Below, in pieces: positions 48,269 to 57,110 of a stretch of 64,000 bases of DNA (positions are counted from its first letter, which is position 1; each line of letters begins with the position of its first letter). The stretch comes from Salipiger thiooxidans. Lineage in GTDB: Bacteria; Pseudomonadota; Alphaproteobacteria; Rhodobacterales; Rhodobacteraceae. A program made the position numbers and the translations under genes. The stretch lies in the NCBI RefSeq assembly GCF_900102075.1, contig NZ_FNAV01000003.1, positions 282,800-346,799 on the forward strand, written 5' to 3'. A model generated the notes under the pieces. The model had not been told where the DNA came from, made no database searches, and saw nothing but the letters and a program-made list of their open reading frames with translations.

Positions 48269-48310
48269 CTGACAGGAGTCTCGCGCAGGATCGGGGACAA
48301 TCCCTGTCAG
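48269..48310. promoter_or_regulatory. Inverted repeat between the WYL regulator and the GST gene
   Basis: CTGACAGG (48269-48276) and CCTGTCAG (48303-48310) form a perfect 8-bp dyad with 26 bp between the arms. A related CCTGACGG lies just upstream. A likely operator for the WYL regulator, placed to affect both divergent genes. Confidence 0.55.
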
Positions 48311-48321
48311 GAGCCCGACCG

Positions 48322-49044
48322 ATGCTGATCCTTCGAAGCTTTCGCCCCGGCGGCGGCGAACCCAGTTACAGCCCGTTCTGCGTCAAGGCCATGTGCCTGC
48401 TGGAGATGTCCGGCATGGACTGGCGACCGCGCTGGGAGACCATGCCCAACGGTCCCTACCGTCACCTGCCCGCGCTCGAGACGCCCGACGGCGTGATCGG
48501 CGACAGCAACCTCATCCTGCGCTGGCTCGAGGCGCAGGGCGCGCCGATGTTCCCCGGCTTCGACGCCACCGCCCGCGCAATGGCCCACATGACCATCCGC
48601 ACCATCGAGGAAAGCCTGCGCCACGCGCTGACCACGCAGCGCTGGATCGACGACGCCGGCTGGCACCACACCAAGCCCGCCCTCTTCGGCGCCATGCCCG
48701 CGCCGTTGCGCGCGGTGCTGCCCGAGCTGTTCCGTGGCAGGGTCCGCAAGGGGCTGCACTGGCAGGGATTCACCCGCCTCAGCGAAAGCGACCGCATGGC
48801 CTGGGTCGGCGCCGATCTCGACGCGCTCGAGGACGTGCTCGGCGACGGCGACTGGCTGTTCGACGCCCGGCCCTCGGCCGCCGACTGCGCGGCGGTGCCA
48901 TTCCTCAGCATGATGAACGCCCACCCGGTGGACACGCCCCTGCGCCGCGCGCTGCGGTCGCGGGGACGGCTGATGGACTACGTGGCGCGGGGGCGGTTGC
49001 AGCTCTACCCGGAGGTCAGCTCTTCGTTGTCCGTCGCCGCGTGA
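48322..49044 (+). CDS. Glutathione S-transferase family protein
   Basis: The 240-residue protein has the thioredoxin-like N-terminal domain (SPFCVKAMCLLEMSG, near 17-31; ALETPDGVIGDSNLILRWLE, near 53-72, with the cis-Pro replaced by Thr) and an all-helical C-terminal domain. The CVKAMCLLE pattern resembles Metaxin/GST-like proteins. The ATG at 48322 follows GGAG. It is divergent from the WYL regulator and its last 29 bp overlap the 3' end of rnr on the opposite strand. Confidence 0.85.
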   Translation: MLILRSFRPGGGEPSYSPFCVKAMCLLEMSGMDWRPRWETMPNGPYRHLPALETPDGVIGDSNLILRWLEAQGAPMFPGFDATARAMAHMTIRTIEESLRHALTTQRWIDDAGWHHTKPALFGAMPAPLRAVLPELFRGRVRKGLHWQGFTRLSESDRMAWVGADLDALEDVLGDGDWLFDARPSAADCAAVPFLSMMNAHPVDTPLRRALRSRGRLMDYVARGRLQLYPEVSSSLSVAA

Positions 49045-51322
49045 CCTTGCGCTTGACCTTGGCGTCCTTGTGCCGGGCCTTCGCCTCCTTGCGGCGCGGG
49101 GGCCCGCCGGGCTTGCCACGCCCGCCGCCGCCGGGACGGCGCGACGGCCGCCCGGTGCCACGGCCCTGCGGCATCTCGGCATCCTCGAGCTCGAGCAGCT
49201 CGAGCCCGATGCCGCCGGTGACCGGCGCCGCATCCACGAGCTTCACCAGCACCCGCTGGCCAAGCGCGATGATGACCCCGGTGTCGGCACCCATCAGCGT
49301 GCCCGCCTCGCGGTCGAAGTGGAAATACTCGCGCCCGAGGTTGCGCATCGGGATGAGCCCGTCGGCGCCGGTCTCGTCGAGCTTCACGAAGACCCCGAAC
49401 TTGGCGATGCCGCTGATGCGCCCGCCGAACTCGGCCCCGATCCGGTCGCTGAGATAGGCGGCGAGATAGCGGTCGTTGGTGTCGCGCTCGGCCATCATCG
49501 ACCGCCGTTCGGTGTCCGAGATGTGCTGCGCGGTCTGCTCCAGCCGCTCGATCTCCTGCTCGGTGAGCCCGTCGTCGCCCCAGCCATGGGCCGAGATCAG
49601 CCCGCGGTGGACGATCAGGTCCGAGTAGCGCCGGATCGGCGAGGTGAAGTGGGCGTAGTTCTGCAGCGCAAGGCCGAAGTGGCCGAAGTTCGCGGGCGAG
49701 TAATAGGCCTGCGTCATGCTGCGCAGGGTGGCGAGGTTGATGAGCTCGGCCTCTTCCTTGCCCGCCGCGTCATGCAGCAGCTTGTTGAGATGCGCGGTCT
49801 TCAGCACCTGCCCCTTGGCCAGCGTCAGCCCCGAGGCCTCGGCGGTCTCGCGCAGGCTCTCGAGCTTGTCGGCGGGCGGTTCCTCGTGGACGCGGAACAG
49901 CAGCGGCCTGCGCTTGGCGATCAGCGTCTCGGCGGCGGCGACGTTGGCGAGGATCATGAACTCCTCGATCAGCCGATGCGCGTCGAGCCGCTCGACGAAG
50001 TTGACCGAGGTCACCTTGCCCTCGTCGCTCAGCACCACCTTGCGCTCGGGCAGGTCGAGATCCAGCGGCTGCCGCCGCGCCCGCGCCGCCTTGAGCGCGG
50101 CATAGGCGGCATAGAGCGGCGCGATCACCGGCTCGAGCAGCGGCCCGGTCTTGTCGTTGGGTGCGCCGTCCTGCGCCGCCTGCACCTCCTGGTAGGTCAG
50201 CGAGGCGGGCGAGCGCATCAGCCCGCGCACGAACTTGTGGGATGTCTTGTTGCCCTCGGCGTCGATCACCATGCGCACGGCGATGCAGGCGCGCGGCACG
50301 CCCTCGTGCAGCGAGCAGAGATCGCCCGAAAGCCGGTCCGGCAGCATCGGCACCACCCGGTCGGGGAAGTAGCTCGAGTTGCCGCGCTTCTTGGCCTCGC
50401 GGTCGAGCTTCGAGCCCGGCCGCACGTAATGCGCCACGTCGGCGATGGCGACCCAGAGCACATGGCCGCCGGCGTTCTTCGGGTCCTCGTCGGGTTCGGC
50501 AAAGACCGCGTCGTCGTGGTCGCGCGCGTCCGACGGATCGATGGTGACGAGCGGCACCTCGCGCAGGTCGGTGCGGCCCTTGAGCCCGGCGGGCTTCATC
50601 TGGTCCGCCTCGTCGACCACCTCGGGCGGGAAGTCGTCTGGGATGCCATGCTGGTGGATCGCAATGAGCGACACCGCCTTGGGCTCGGACGGATCACCGA
50701 GCCGCATGACGATGCGCGCCTTGGGCAGCCCCATGCGGGTGGCGCGGGGGCCGGCCTGCTCGGCCTCGACCAGCTCGCCGTCCTTGGCGCCGTGGGTGGC
50801 GTCGGGGCCGACGATCCACTCCTTGTCCGCGCCCTTGTCGATGGGCAGGATGCGGCCGCCCTCGGCGCCCTTGCGGAAGATGCCCACCACCTTGCGGGGG
50901 CTCATGCCGATGCGCCGGATCAGCCGCGCCTCGTAATTGTGGTCGGCCTCGTGAACCACCTGCAGCCGCGCGAGGATCCGGTCGCCTTCGCCGAGCGCCG
51001 GGTCCGAGGCGCGCGGCACCACCAGCACGATGGGCTCGACGCCCTCGCCATGCCACTCGAGCGGCAGCGCGAAGAGATCTCCGTTCTCGTCCGGCGCGCG
51101 GACCTGCAGCACCGACACCGGCGGCAGCCGGTCGGGGTCGCGATAGGTCTTCTTGCGCTTCTCGAGATGGCCCTCGGACTCGAGTTCCTTGAGGATGCGC
51201 TTCAGGTCGATGCGCGCAGCCCCCTTGATGCCAAAGGCCTTGGCAATGTCACGTTTGGCGGAAAGGGTCGGGTTCGCGGCGATCCAGTCGAGGATCTCCG
51301 CCTTGCTCGGCAGGGTGCTCAT
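49016..51322 (-). CDS. rnr: Ribonuclease R
   Basis: Processive 3'-5' exoribonuclease able to degrade structured RNA. The 768-residue protein has an N-terminal helix-turn-helix (residues 5-60), cold-shock domains, and the RNB catalytic domain with IDPSDARDHDDAV near 261-273, whose Asp residues bind magnesium. YFPDRVVPMLPDRLSGDLCSLH near 320-341 and a C-terminal S1 domain follow. The tail is basic and low-complexity (Arg/Lys/Gly). The 3' end overlaps the GST gene by 29 bp; the region upstream of its start is the repeat-rich gap to dapE. Confidence 0.94.
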   Translation of the reverse strand: MSTLPSKAEILDWIAANPTLSAKRDIAKAFGIKGAARIDLKRILKELESEGHLEKRKKTYRDPDRLPPVSVLQVRAPDENGDLFALPLEWHGEGVEPIVLVVPRASDPALGEGDRILARLQVVHEADHNYEARLIRRIGMSPRKVVGIFRKGAEGGRILPIDKGADKEWIVGPDATHGAKDGELVEAEQAGPRATRMGLPKARIVMRLGDPSEPKAVSLIAIHQHGIPDDFPPEVVDEADQMKPAGLKGRTDLREVPLVTIDPSDARDHDDAVFAEPDEDPKNAGGHVLWVAIADVAHYVRPGSKLDREAKKRGNSSYFPDRVVPMLPDRLSGDLCSLHEGVPRACIAVRMVIDAEGNKTSHKFVRGLMRSPASLTYQEVQAAQDGAPNDKTGPLLEPVIAPLYAAYAALKAARARRQPLDLDLPERKVVLSDEGKVTSVNFVERLDAHRLIEEFMILANVAAAETLIAKRRPLLFRVHEEPPADKLESLRETAEASGLTLAKGQVLKTAHLNKLLHDAAGKEEAELINLATLRSMTQAYYSPANFGHFGLALQNYAHFTSPIRRYSDLIVHRGLISAHGWGDDGLTEQEIERLEQTAQHISDTERRSMMAERDTNDRYLAAYLSDRIGAEFGGRISGIAKFGVFVKLDETGADGLIPMRNLGREYFHFDREAGTLMGADTGVIIALGQRVLVKLVDAAPVTGGIGLELLELEDAEMPQGRGTGRPSRRPGGGGRGKPGGPPRRKEAKARHKDAKVKRKVTRRRTTKS

Positions 51323-51411
51323 GCCTCTCAGCTAGCATGCCGAAAGGCAGGCGTCATGACGATTCTCGCACCGGTTCCCCCGGGTGCCGCGCCCCTGCTT
51401 CCTCTGGCTCC

Positions 51412-51447
51412 AAATATCCCGGGGGTCCGGGGGCAGAGCCCCCGGCC
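51412..51447. repeat. REP-like intergenic element, copy 2
   Basis: AAATATCCCGGGGG, then GGGGGC-AGA-GCCCCC followed by GGCC. Same two parts as the copy at 23551-23601, without the extra inner hairpin. It lies in the rnr-dapE gap (51323-51596), beside the 35-bp repeats. Confidence 0.75.
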
Positions 51448-51450
51448 GGT

Positions 51451-51537
51451 CGGACGCCAAGCGTCCGAATTGTCTATCAGGCAGACGGACGCCAAGCGTC
51501 CGAAACACCTGTCATTCAGGCGCACGCAAAGCGTCCG
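51451..51537. repeat. Three palindromic repeats spaced exactly 35 bp
   Basis: CGGACGC-CAA-GCGTCCG occurs at 51451-51467 and 51486-51502, and a decayed copy (CGCACGC-AAA-GCGTCCG) at 51521-51537. Each is a hairpin of up to 7 bp. The 18-nt intervening sequences are related (both contain CAGG near the end), so this is a decaying tandem array of a 35-bp unit and not a CRISPR. Confidence 0.85.
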
Positions 51538-51542
51538 GGTGA

Positions 51543-51590
51543 CCCGCCCCAAATCAGCCTTCCCACAGCCGCAAAGCCGGAAGGGGCGGG
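51543..51590 (-). terminator. Hairpin after dapE
   Basis: CCCGCCCC (51543-51550) and GGGGCGGG (51583-51590) pair, with TTCC/GGAA extending the stem inside. It lies 7 bp past the dapE stop. No T-tract follows on the minus strand. Confidence 0.5.
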
Positions 51591-51596
51591 TGCGCG

Positions 51597-52739
51597 TCAG
51601 GTCGCGAAATAGTCGCGCAGGATTCGGGTGTAGATCGCCCTGAGCTCCCCGATCTGCGCGACCGGCACGTTCTCGTCGACCTGGTGCATGGTCTTGCCGA
51701 CCAGCCCGAACTCGACCACCGGGCAGTGGTCCTTGACGAAGCGCGCGTCCGAGGTGCCGCCGGTGGTCGACAGCTCCGGCCGGCGCCCGGTCTCGGCCTC
51801 GACCGCGCCCGCGATCAGGTCCGAGAGCGCGCCCGGAGGCGTCAGGAAGCTCTCGCCCGAGATCTTGATCCGCACCTCGGTGGTGCAGCCGAACTCGGCG
51901 TCGATCTTCGCCGCCTCCGCCCGCAGCCACTCGGACAGCGAGGCGCCGGTATGGGCGTCGTTGAAGCGGATGTTCACCGCGGCGCGGGTCTGCGCCGGGA
52001 TCACGTTGGTGGCCGGGTTGCCGGTATCGATGGTGACCACCGCCAGCGTCGTGGCGTCGAAATGCTCGGTGCCGCGGTCGAGCTCGTGCGAGGCCAGCCG
52101 GTCCATCAGCCGCGCCACCGCCGGCATCGGGTTCAGCGCCCGGTGCGGGTAGGCCGCGTGGCCCTGCCGCCCGGTCACCGTGAACCACGCGGTCATCGAG
52201 CCACGGCGGCCGATCTTCATCATCTCGCCCATCTCCGAGGGGCAGGTGGGCTCGCCCACGAGGCAGACCGACATGCGCTCGCCCTCTGCCGCCATCCAGT
52301 CGAGCAGCGCCACGGTGCCGTGCTCGGCGTCGCCCTCCTCGTCGCCGGTGATCGCCAGCACCACGGCGCCCTCGGGCGGGGTGTCGCGGACGAAATCCAC
52401 CGCCGCCGCGGCAAAGGCCGCCACCCCGGACTTCATGTCCGTGGCGCCGCGGCCGAACATGATGCCGTCGCGGATCTCGGCGCCGAAGGGATCGGCGCTC
52501 CAGGCGTCGACGTCGCCCACCGGCACCACGTCGGTGTGGCCGTTGAAGCCGAAGGTGCGGGCGTGGCCCTTGTCGCCCCAGCGGGCATAGAGGTTCGAGA
52601 TGCCGCCCCGGTCGACGCGGGTGCAGGCAAAGCCCGCGCCTTCGAGCAGCGATTGCAGCACGCCGAGGGCGCCGCCGTCGTCGGGCGTCACCGAGGGGCA
52701 GCGGATCAGGTCCGCGGTCAGCGCTACGGGATCGGTCAT
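51597..52739 (-). CDS. dapE: Succinyl-diaminopimelate desuccinylase
   Basis: Zinc enzyme releasing succinate from N-succinyl-LL-diaminopimelate in lysine and peptidoglycan synthesis. The 380-residue M20-type protein has metal ligands His68 ([10 protein letters not shown]) and Asp101 ([10 protein letters not shown]), and the catalytic Glu134 with Glu135 (ITGDEEGD). The dimerisation domain is in the middle. The ATG at 52739 starts at the conserved [14 protein letters not shown] region; upstream extension is unsupported. dapD, acting one step earlier, lies 2.9 kb away on the same strand. Confidence 0.95.
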   Translation of the reverse strand: MTDPVALTADLIRCPSVTPDDGGALGVLQSLLEGAGFACTRVDRGGISNLYARWGDKGHARTFGFNGHTDVVPVGDVDAWSADPFGAEIRDGIMFGRGATDMKSGVAAFAAAAVDFVRDTPPEGAVVLAITGDEEGDAEHGTVALLDWMAAEGERMSVCLVGEPTCPSEMGEMMKIGRRGSMTAWFTVTGRQGHAAYPHRALNPMPAVARLMDRLASHELDRGTEHFDATTLAVVTIDTGNPATNVIPAQTRAAVNIRFNDAHTGASLSEWLRAEAAKIDAEFGCTTEVRIKISGESFLTPPGALSDLIAGAVEAETGRRPELSTTGGTSDARFVKDHCPVVEFGLVGKTMHQVDENVPVAQIGELRAIYTRILRDYFAT

Positions 52740-52834
52740 CTGGTGCTTGCCTCCGGTCTGGTGTCGCGCATGGCTACCGCGCCGGGGCAGACAAGGCAAA
52801 TGCGTCCGGGTTCGGGGCGACATGCCCCTGCTGA

Positions 52835-52856
52835 AACTTAGCTTAACGGCTAAGTT
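52835..52856. promoter_or_regulatory. Operator-like dyad upstream of the ArsR gene
   Basis: AACTTAGC (52835-52842), TTAACG, GCTAAGTT (52849-52856) is a perfect 8-bp inverted repeat. The same half-site recurs at the gene start (52887-52904), which suggests binding of the ArsR-type regulator to both. Confidence 0.65.
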
Positions 52857-52886
52857 TTTCTTGCCTCGGAGTGGCGCCGGAGATTA

Positions 52887-52904
52887 CTTAGTCACATGGC
52901 TAAG
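52887..52904. promoter_or_regulatory. Second operator-like half-site pair over the ArsR start codon
   Basis: CTTAG (52887-52891) and GGCTAAG (52898-52904) flank the ATG at 52896. They are related to the dyad at 52835 and fit autorepression. No ribosome binding site lies at normal distance: a GGAG is 13 nt upstream of the ATG. Confidence 0.5.
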
Positions 52905-53237
52905 CTTGACCCGATTCTCGATTTTCACTTCGCGGCGCTGGGGGACAGCACCCGGCGCGAGATCCTCAGCCGGCTGGCGCGCGGCAGCGCCACCGTGAGC
53001 GAGCTCGCGGCGACGCACGACATGGCGCTGCCATCGTTCATGGGGCACCTGAAGAAGCTCGAGGAGGCCGGGCTCATCGTCTCGCGCAAGGAAGGCCGGG
53101 TGCGGATCTGCACCCTGGCGCCTGATGCCTTCGTCCCGGCGCAGGACTGGCTGTCCGCGCAGCGCGATCTCTGGAACGGACGGCTCGACCGTCTCGACGA
53201 CTACGTCACCAACCTGATGAAGGAACGCAACTCATGA
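52896..53237 (+). CDS. ArsR-type helix-turn-helix regulator
   Basis: The 113-residue protein has the ArsR winged-helix pattern LGDSTRREILSRLARGSATV (about 15-34), SELAATHDMALPSFMGHLKKLEEAGLI (about 35-61) and the wing SRKEGRVRI. It has no cysteine pair for metal sensing. Genes of this kind paired with an SRPBCC gene form a common regulatory module. Its start codon lies within an operator-like repeat, which points to autorepression. The stop overlaps the SRPBCC start. Confidence 0.88.
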   Translation: MAKLDPILDFHFAALGDSTRREILSRLARGSATVSELAATHDMALPSFMGHLKKLEEAGLIVSRKEGRVRICTLAPDAFVPAQDWLSAQRDLWNGRLDRLDDYVTNLMKERNS

Positions 53238-53698
53238 AGCTCGACCCCGAAACCGACCTGTCCTTCACCCGCAAGCTGGCGGTGCCCCGGGCGCTGGTCT
53301 GGGAGTGCTGGACCACGCCGGAGCACATCCGGCACTTCTTCGTCCCGAGGCCGCACGAGGTGACCTCGTGCGAGATCGACCTGCGGGTCGGCGGTCGCTT
53401 CAACACGGTGATGAAGGTGGGCGCGCACGAGATGGACAACAAGGGCGTCTATCTCGAGGTGGTCGACGGCGAAAAGCTGGTCTTTACCGATGCCTACAGC
53501 GAAGGCTGGAAGCCCGCGCCGGACCCGTTCATGACCGCGATCATCCTGCTGGAGGACGACCCCGAGGGCGGCACGACCTACACCGCCATCGCGCGGCACC
53601 GCTCGCCCGAGGCGCGCAAGACGCACGAGGACATGGGCTTCTTCGACGGCTGGGGCACCGTGGTCACGCAGCTCGAGGAATACGCCCAGACGCTGTGA
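53234..53698 (+). CDS. SRPBCC (AHSA1-like) family protein
   Basis: The 154-residue protein has the START/Bet v1-like fold pattern of the AHSA1 family: LSFTRKLAVPRALVWECWTT near 9-28, then DLRVGGRF and TAIARH. It ends in a long helix with GFFDGWGTVVTQLEEYA. Such proteins bind small hydrophobic ligands; the ligand here is unknown. It overlaps the ArsR gene by 4 nt, so the two are one unit and the protein may supply or remove the regulator's signal. Confidence 0.87.
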   Translation: MKLDPETDLSFTRKLAVPRALVWECWTTPEHIRHFFVPRPHEVTSCEIDLRVGGRFNTVMKVGAHEMDNKGVYLEVVDGEKLVFTDAYSEGWKPAPDPFMTAIILLEDDPEGGTTYTAIARHRSPEARKTHEDMGFFDGWGTVVTQLEEYAQTL

Positions 53699-53754
53699 CT
53701 CCTCGCGCCTGCGGGGAGGCGCGGACGCCACGACGCGTCACGAGGCGACGCGGA

Positions 53755-54087
53755 TCAGCCCTCGTCGAAGAACGGCGTGATCTGGGCGACGATGACCGAG
53801 TTCTCCTCGAGCGCGCGGGCCATCAGCGCCTGCTCTTCCTCGTCGATCTCGTGACCCTGCGCGCGGCGTTCCTCTTCGGTGCCGTAGCCGGTCACGTCCA
53901 GAGGCGCGAGATCGGCCTGCTTGAGGATCGCCACGGTCTCGCGCACCGCCTCGGACTCGTCCACGCCGCTGGCATAGCACATCAGCGCCGCACCCGTCGC
54001 CTCGTCGGGCAGGCCGTCGCCCGCTTTGCGGCCGACTTCGACCACAAGGGTGTAGACCTGTTGCCGGGATGGTTTCTTGCTGGCCAT
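53755..54087 (-). CDS. Hypothetical cytosolic protein, 110 aa
   Basis: A charged, helix-rich protein without signal peptide or membrane segment. The C-terminal half is acidic (YGTEEERRAQGHEIDEEEQA). The middle has ALMCYASGVDESEAVRETVAI, which suggests a small helical fold. I do not recognise a family. The ATG at 54087 is preceded by GGAG at 6 nt; a longer product from 54117 is less likely. It is convergent with the SRPBCC gene. Confidence 0.6.
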   Translation of the reverse strand: MASKKPSRQQVYTLVVEVGRKAGDGLPDEATGAALMCYASGVDESEAVRETVAILKQADLAPLDVTGYGTEEERRAQGHEIDEEEQALMARALEENSVIVAQITPFFDEG

Positions 54088-54183
54088 GGGGTGCTCCGTC
54101 TTTGGCGCGGGAGCCATGGAGTGCGGCGCCCGTTCTGTCAAGAGCCCGGGCCCCGCACCCCGTTCCGCGCCGGTCGGGCGCCC

Positions 54184-55218
54184 TCAGTCGGGCGCGAAGA
54201 GTTCGACCGCGACGGCGCAGGCGTAGACCACCATCAGCAGCACGCTCTCGATGCCGATCCGGGCCGGTCCCTCGCGCTGGCGCAGGATCAGCCCGCCGAG
54301 CAGGATTGCCGTCATCAGCATGCCCGTCGCCAGCCAGTAGAGGTCGGTTTGCCCCACCGCCTGGTAGATCGAGCCCTCGCGGTAGGCGACGTCCGAGAAC
54401 ACCAGGAACAGCGTGTCGAAGGTGTTGCCGCCGATGATCCCGCCGACCGCCAGCTGCAGCGAGCCGCGCCGCACCGCCACCAGCGTGGTGACCAGTTCCG
54501 GCAGCGAGGTGATGACGGCGGTGATCAGTGCGCCGACGAGGCTCGAGGTCAGGCCGAAGCGGGTGATGAAGGCGCCGCCGACCTGGCTGATGACCCAGCC
54601 CGCGAGGCCCATGACCGCCACCAAGGCGGCGAAGACCAGCGCCGGCCGGAGCACCGGCGCGTCGGGGTCGTTCTCGTCGTCGGGCTCGTCGCGGCGGGTG
54701 TCGCGGGTCTCGACCGGGCGCCACATCGGGCTCTCGCTGACCGCGGCCGAGAGGCGCACGCCCCAGAGATAGGCGAGGAACATGACGATCGACACCGGTG
54801 ACACGCCGAAATAGGCGATGTCCGGCCCGGCCATGCCGGCGATGGGCAGGCTGAGCAGGATCAGCAGCATCACCGCCTGGAACAGGTTGGCGGGCTCGGC
54901 GGCGGCGTGTTCGAGGTTTACCCGCCGGTGCAGCAGGTCGGCAATGGCGAGGAACAGCGTCTGCACCGCGATCCCGCCCACCGCGTTCGAGACGGCAAAG
55001 CTCGCGTCTCCGCCGGCGGCGCCGGTGACCGACACCACGACGCCCGACAGCGACGTCGCCCCGCCCAGCAGCACGCCGCCCGCAAGCGCCTCTCCGAGGC
55101 GGGTGCGGTCGGCGATGATGTCGGCAAGTGTGGTGGCACGGATGGATACGGCCACGACAATGGCCCCCGCTAGGGCAAAGACCCCCAGCAGGAGCGGAAG
55201 CGACAGACCCTGGATCAA
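54184..55218 (-). CDS. Sodium/calcium exchanger-type antiporter (CaCA family)
   Basis: The 344-residue membrane protein has about ten helices in two related halves. The alpha-repeats are ALAGGVLLGGATSLSGVVVS near 44-63 and LVGALITAVITSLPELVTTL near 222-241, the second with the Ser-x-Pro-Glu motif of cation binding. A charged cytoplasmic loop (ETRDTRRDEPDDENDPD) lies between the halves. It begins with TTG at 55218, 4 bp after the stop of the YeaQ-like gene, so it is likely co-transcribed with it. Ion specificity cannot be read here. Confidence 0.85.
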   Translation of the reverse strand: MIQGLSLPLLLGVFALAGAIVVAVSIRATTLADIIADRTRLGEALAGGVLLGGATSLSGVVVSVTGAAGGDASFAVSNAVGGIAVQTLFLAIADLLHRRVNLEHAAAEPANLFQAVMLLILLSLPIAGMAGPDIAYFGVSPVSIVMFLAYLWGVRLSAAVSESPMWRPVETRDTRRDEPDDENDPDAPVLRPALVFAALVAVMGLAGWVISQVGGAFITRFGLTSSLVGALITAVITSLPELVTTLVAVRRGSLQLAVGGIIGGNTFDTLFLVFSDVAYREGSIYQAVGQTDLYWLATGMLMTAILLGGLILRQREGPARIGIESVLLMVVYACAVAVELFAPD

Positions 55219-55222
55219 TGGA

Positions 55223-55468
55223 TCAGCTGCGGACTTTGCGCACGATCCAGATCAGGCCGCTGGCACCGATGATGCCCACGATAAGCTGCGGCACCCAGGT
55301 GTTGGCGGCGTATATTCCCAGCAGGGAAAGAATGGTGTTGAGCACGACTGCGCCCACGATGCCGAGGATGATGTTCAGAAGTATGCCGGTGTCGGCCTTC
55401 ATGATCATGCTGGCAATCCAGCCGGCGAGCCCGCCGACGATGATGGATGCGATAAGTCCAAGTCCCAT
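55223..55468 (-). CDS. GlsB/YeaQ/YmgE family membrane protein
   Basis: The 81-residue protein has three hydrophobic helices and the family pattern IIVGGLAGWIASMIMK (about 8-23), NIILGIVGAVVLN (about 31-43) and a C-terminal basic IVRKVRS. Members are small stress-induced membrane proteins of unknown function, often labelled transglycosylase-associated. The ATG at 55468 was chosen to fit the family start. A dyad and an EcfG-like promoter lie upstream. The antiporter gene follows 4 bp later. Confidence 0.87.
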   Translation of the reverse strand: MGLGLIASIIVGGLAGWIASMIMKADTGILLNIILGIVGAVVLNTILSLLGIYAANTWVPQLIVGIIGASGLIWIVRKVRS

Positions 55469-55485
55469 GGTAAAACCCCCGTTCA

Positions 55486-55531
55486 CGGTTAATCGTCCGG
55501 GGATTAACCGCGCTGGAGGCCCGTGGGTTCC
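55486..55531 (-). promoter_or_regulatory. Dyad and EcfG-like promoter of the YeaQ-like gene
   Basis: CGGTTAATC (55486-55494) and GATTAACCG (55502-55510) form a perfect 9-bp inverted repeat with a 7-bp centre. On the minus strand GGAAC (55527-55531), 16 bp, then CGGTT (55506-55510) resembles the alphaproteobacterial EcfG promoter GGAAC-N16/17-CGTT, with one mismatch. A general-stress promoter overlapped by an operator would fit a YeaQ-type gene. Confidence 0.5.
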
Positions 55532-55555
55532 CGGCGAAATTCCGCGTCGCGGCAA

Positions 55556-55589
55556 GTGCCCGCGCCGCCACGACGGGCGGCGCGGGCAC
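55556..55589 (-). terminator. Hairpin after dapD
   Basis: GTGCCCGCGCCGCC (55556-55569) and its exact complement (55576-55589) form a 14-bp stem with a 6-nt loop, 11 bp beyond the dapD stop. No T-tract, but the stem is very stable. Confidence 0.65.
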
Positions 55590-55599
55590 GATCTCCGGA

Positions 55600-56427
<828 letters not shown>

Positions 56428-56527
56428 CTTTGTCTCCTCGTGCGATCCGGTTCACAGCCCTATAGCGGGCGGCCCGCCTCACGGCAACGCATCCCGAGGT
56501 CGCCCTTCGCAGGAAAGGAAAACCGTC

Positions 56528-56923
56528 ATGGCCAAGGCCATCCACAGCATGATCCGGGTTCTCGACGAGGCGCGCTCGCTGGCCTTCTACGAGACCGCCT
56601 TCGGCCTGACCGTCGCCGACCGGCTCGACTTTCCCGAGTTCACGCTGGTCTACCTGTCGAACGCCGAGACCGGCTTCGAGCTCGAGCTGACGGTAAACAA
56701 GGACCGGACCGAGCCCTACGACCTAGGCGACGGTTACGGCCACCTCGCGGTGTCGGTCGCCGATCTCGAGGCCGAGCATGCGCGCTTCACCGCCGAGGGG
56801 CTGAACCCGCGCAAGCTGGTGGAATTCGCGCCGGCGGGCGAGGTGGTGGCGAAGTTCTTCTTCGTGGCCGACCCGGACGGCTACCAGATCGAGGTGCTGG
56901 CGCGCGAGGGCCGCTTCGCCTGA
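56528..56923 (+). CDS. VOC family protein (glyoxalase I-like)
   Basis: The 131-residue protein starts with [23 protein letters not shown], a lactoylglutathione-lyase-type pattern. It has [18 protein letters not shown] in the middle and [15 protein letters not shown] near the end. His6, Glu52 or 54 and the final Glu fit metal ligands of the VOC fold. Methylglyoxal detoxification is a fair guess, but related dioxygenases are not excluded. It is divergent from dapD. Confidence 0.82.
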   Translation: MAKAIHSMIRVLDEARSLAFYETAFGLTVADRLDFPEFTLVYLSNAETGFELELTVNKDRTEPYDLGDGYGHLAVSVADLEAEHARFTAEGLNPRKLVEFAPAGEVVAKFFFVADPDGYQIEVLAREGRFA

Positions 56924-57030
56924 CGTGTGCCCTGGGACCGGGCGGCGGCGAGAGGTCGCGATGTCGCCCGATGCTCCCCCCTTGCGGAATCGAATCGCGC
57001 AGCGTATATCGCCCTTTGACAGCGGCGCGT

Positions 57031-57043
57031 CGGAGGTTCTCCG
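57031..57043 (+). other. Short hairpin in the rimP leader
   Basis: CGGAG-GTT-CTCCG lies between a TTGACA at 57016-57021 and the leader terminator at 57066. TTGACA could be a -35 element but lacks a clear -10 at the right distance. The hairpin may take part in alternative folding of the leader. Confidence 0.35.
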
Positions 57044-57065
57044 AAGTTCCACCGGGAAACATCGA

Positions 57066-57087
57066 CGGGCCGCGCGCCCGTTTTTTT
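57066..57087 (+). terminator. Terminator (possible attenuator) in the rimP-nusA-infB leader
   Basis: CGGGC-CGCGC-GCCCG followed by seven T stands 23 bp before the rimP ATG. It is 143 bp past the previous gene, so it either ends that transcript or acts as an attenuator for the operon. NusA, encoded downstream, acts on exactly such hairpins, which makes autoregulation plausible. Confidence 0.65.
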
Positions 57088-57110
57088 GTGCCCAATCGGA
57101 CCCGGACCCA

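Noticed and set aside
51451-51537. Possible CRISPR array
   Set aside because: Only three repeats, the repeat is a short hairpin of 17 bp with 18-nt gaps that are related to each other, and no cas gene is nearby.
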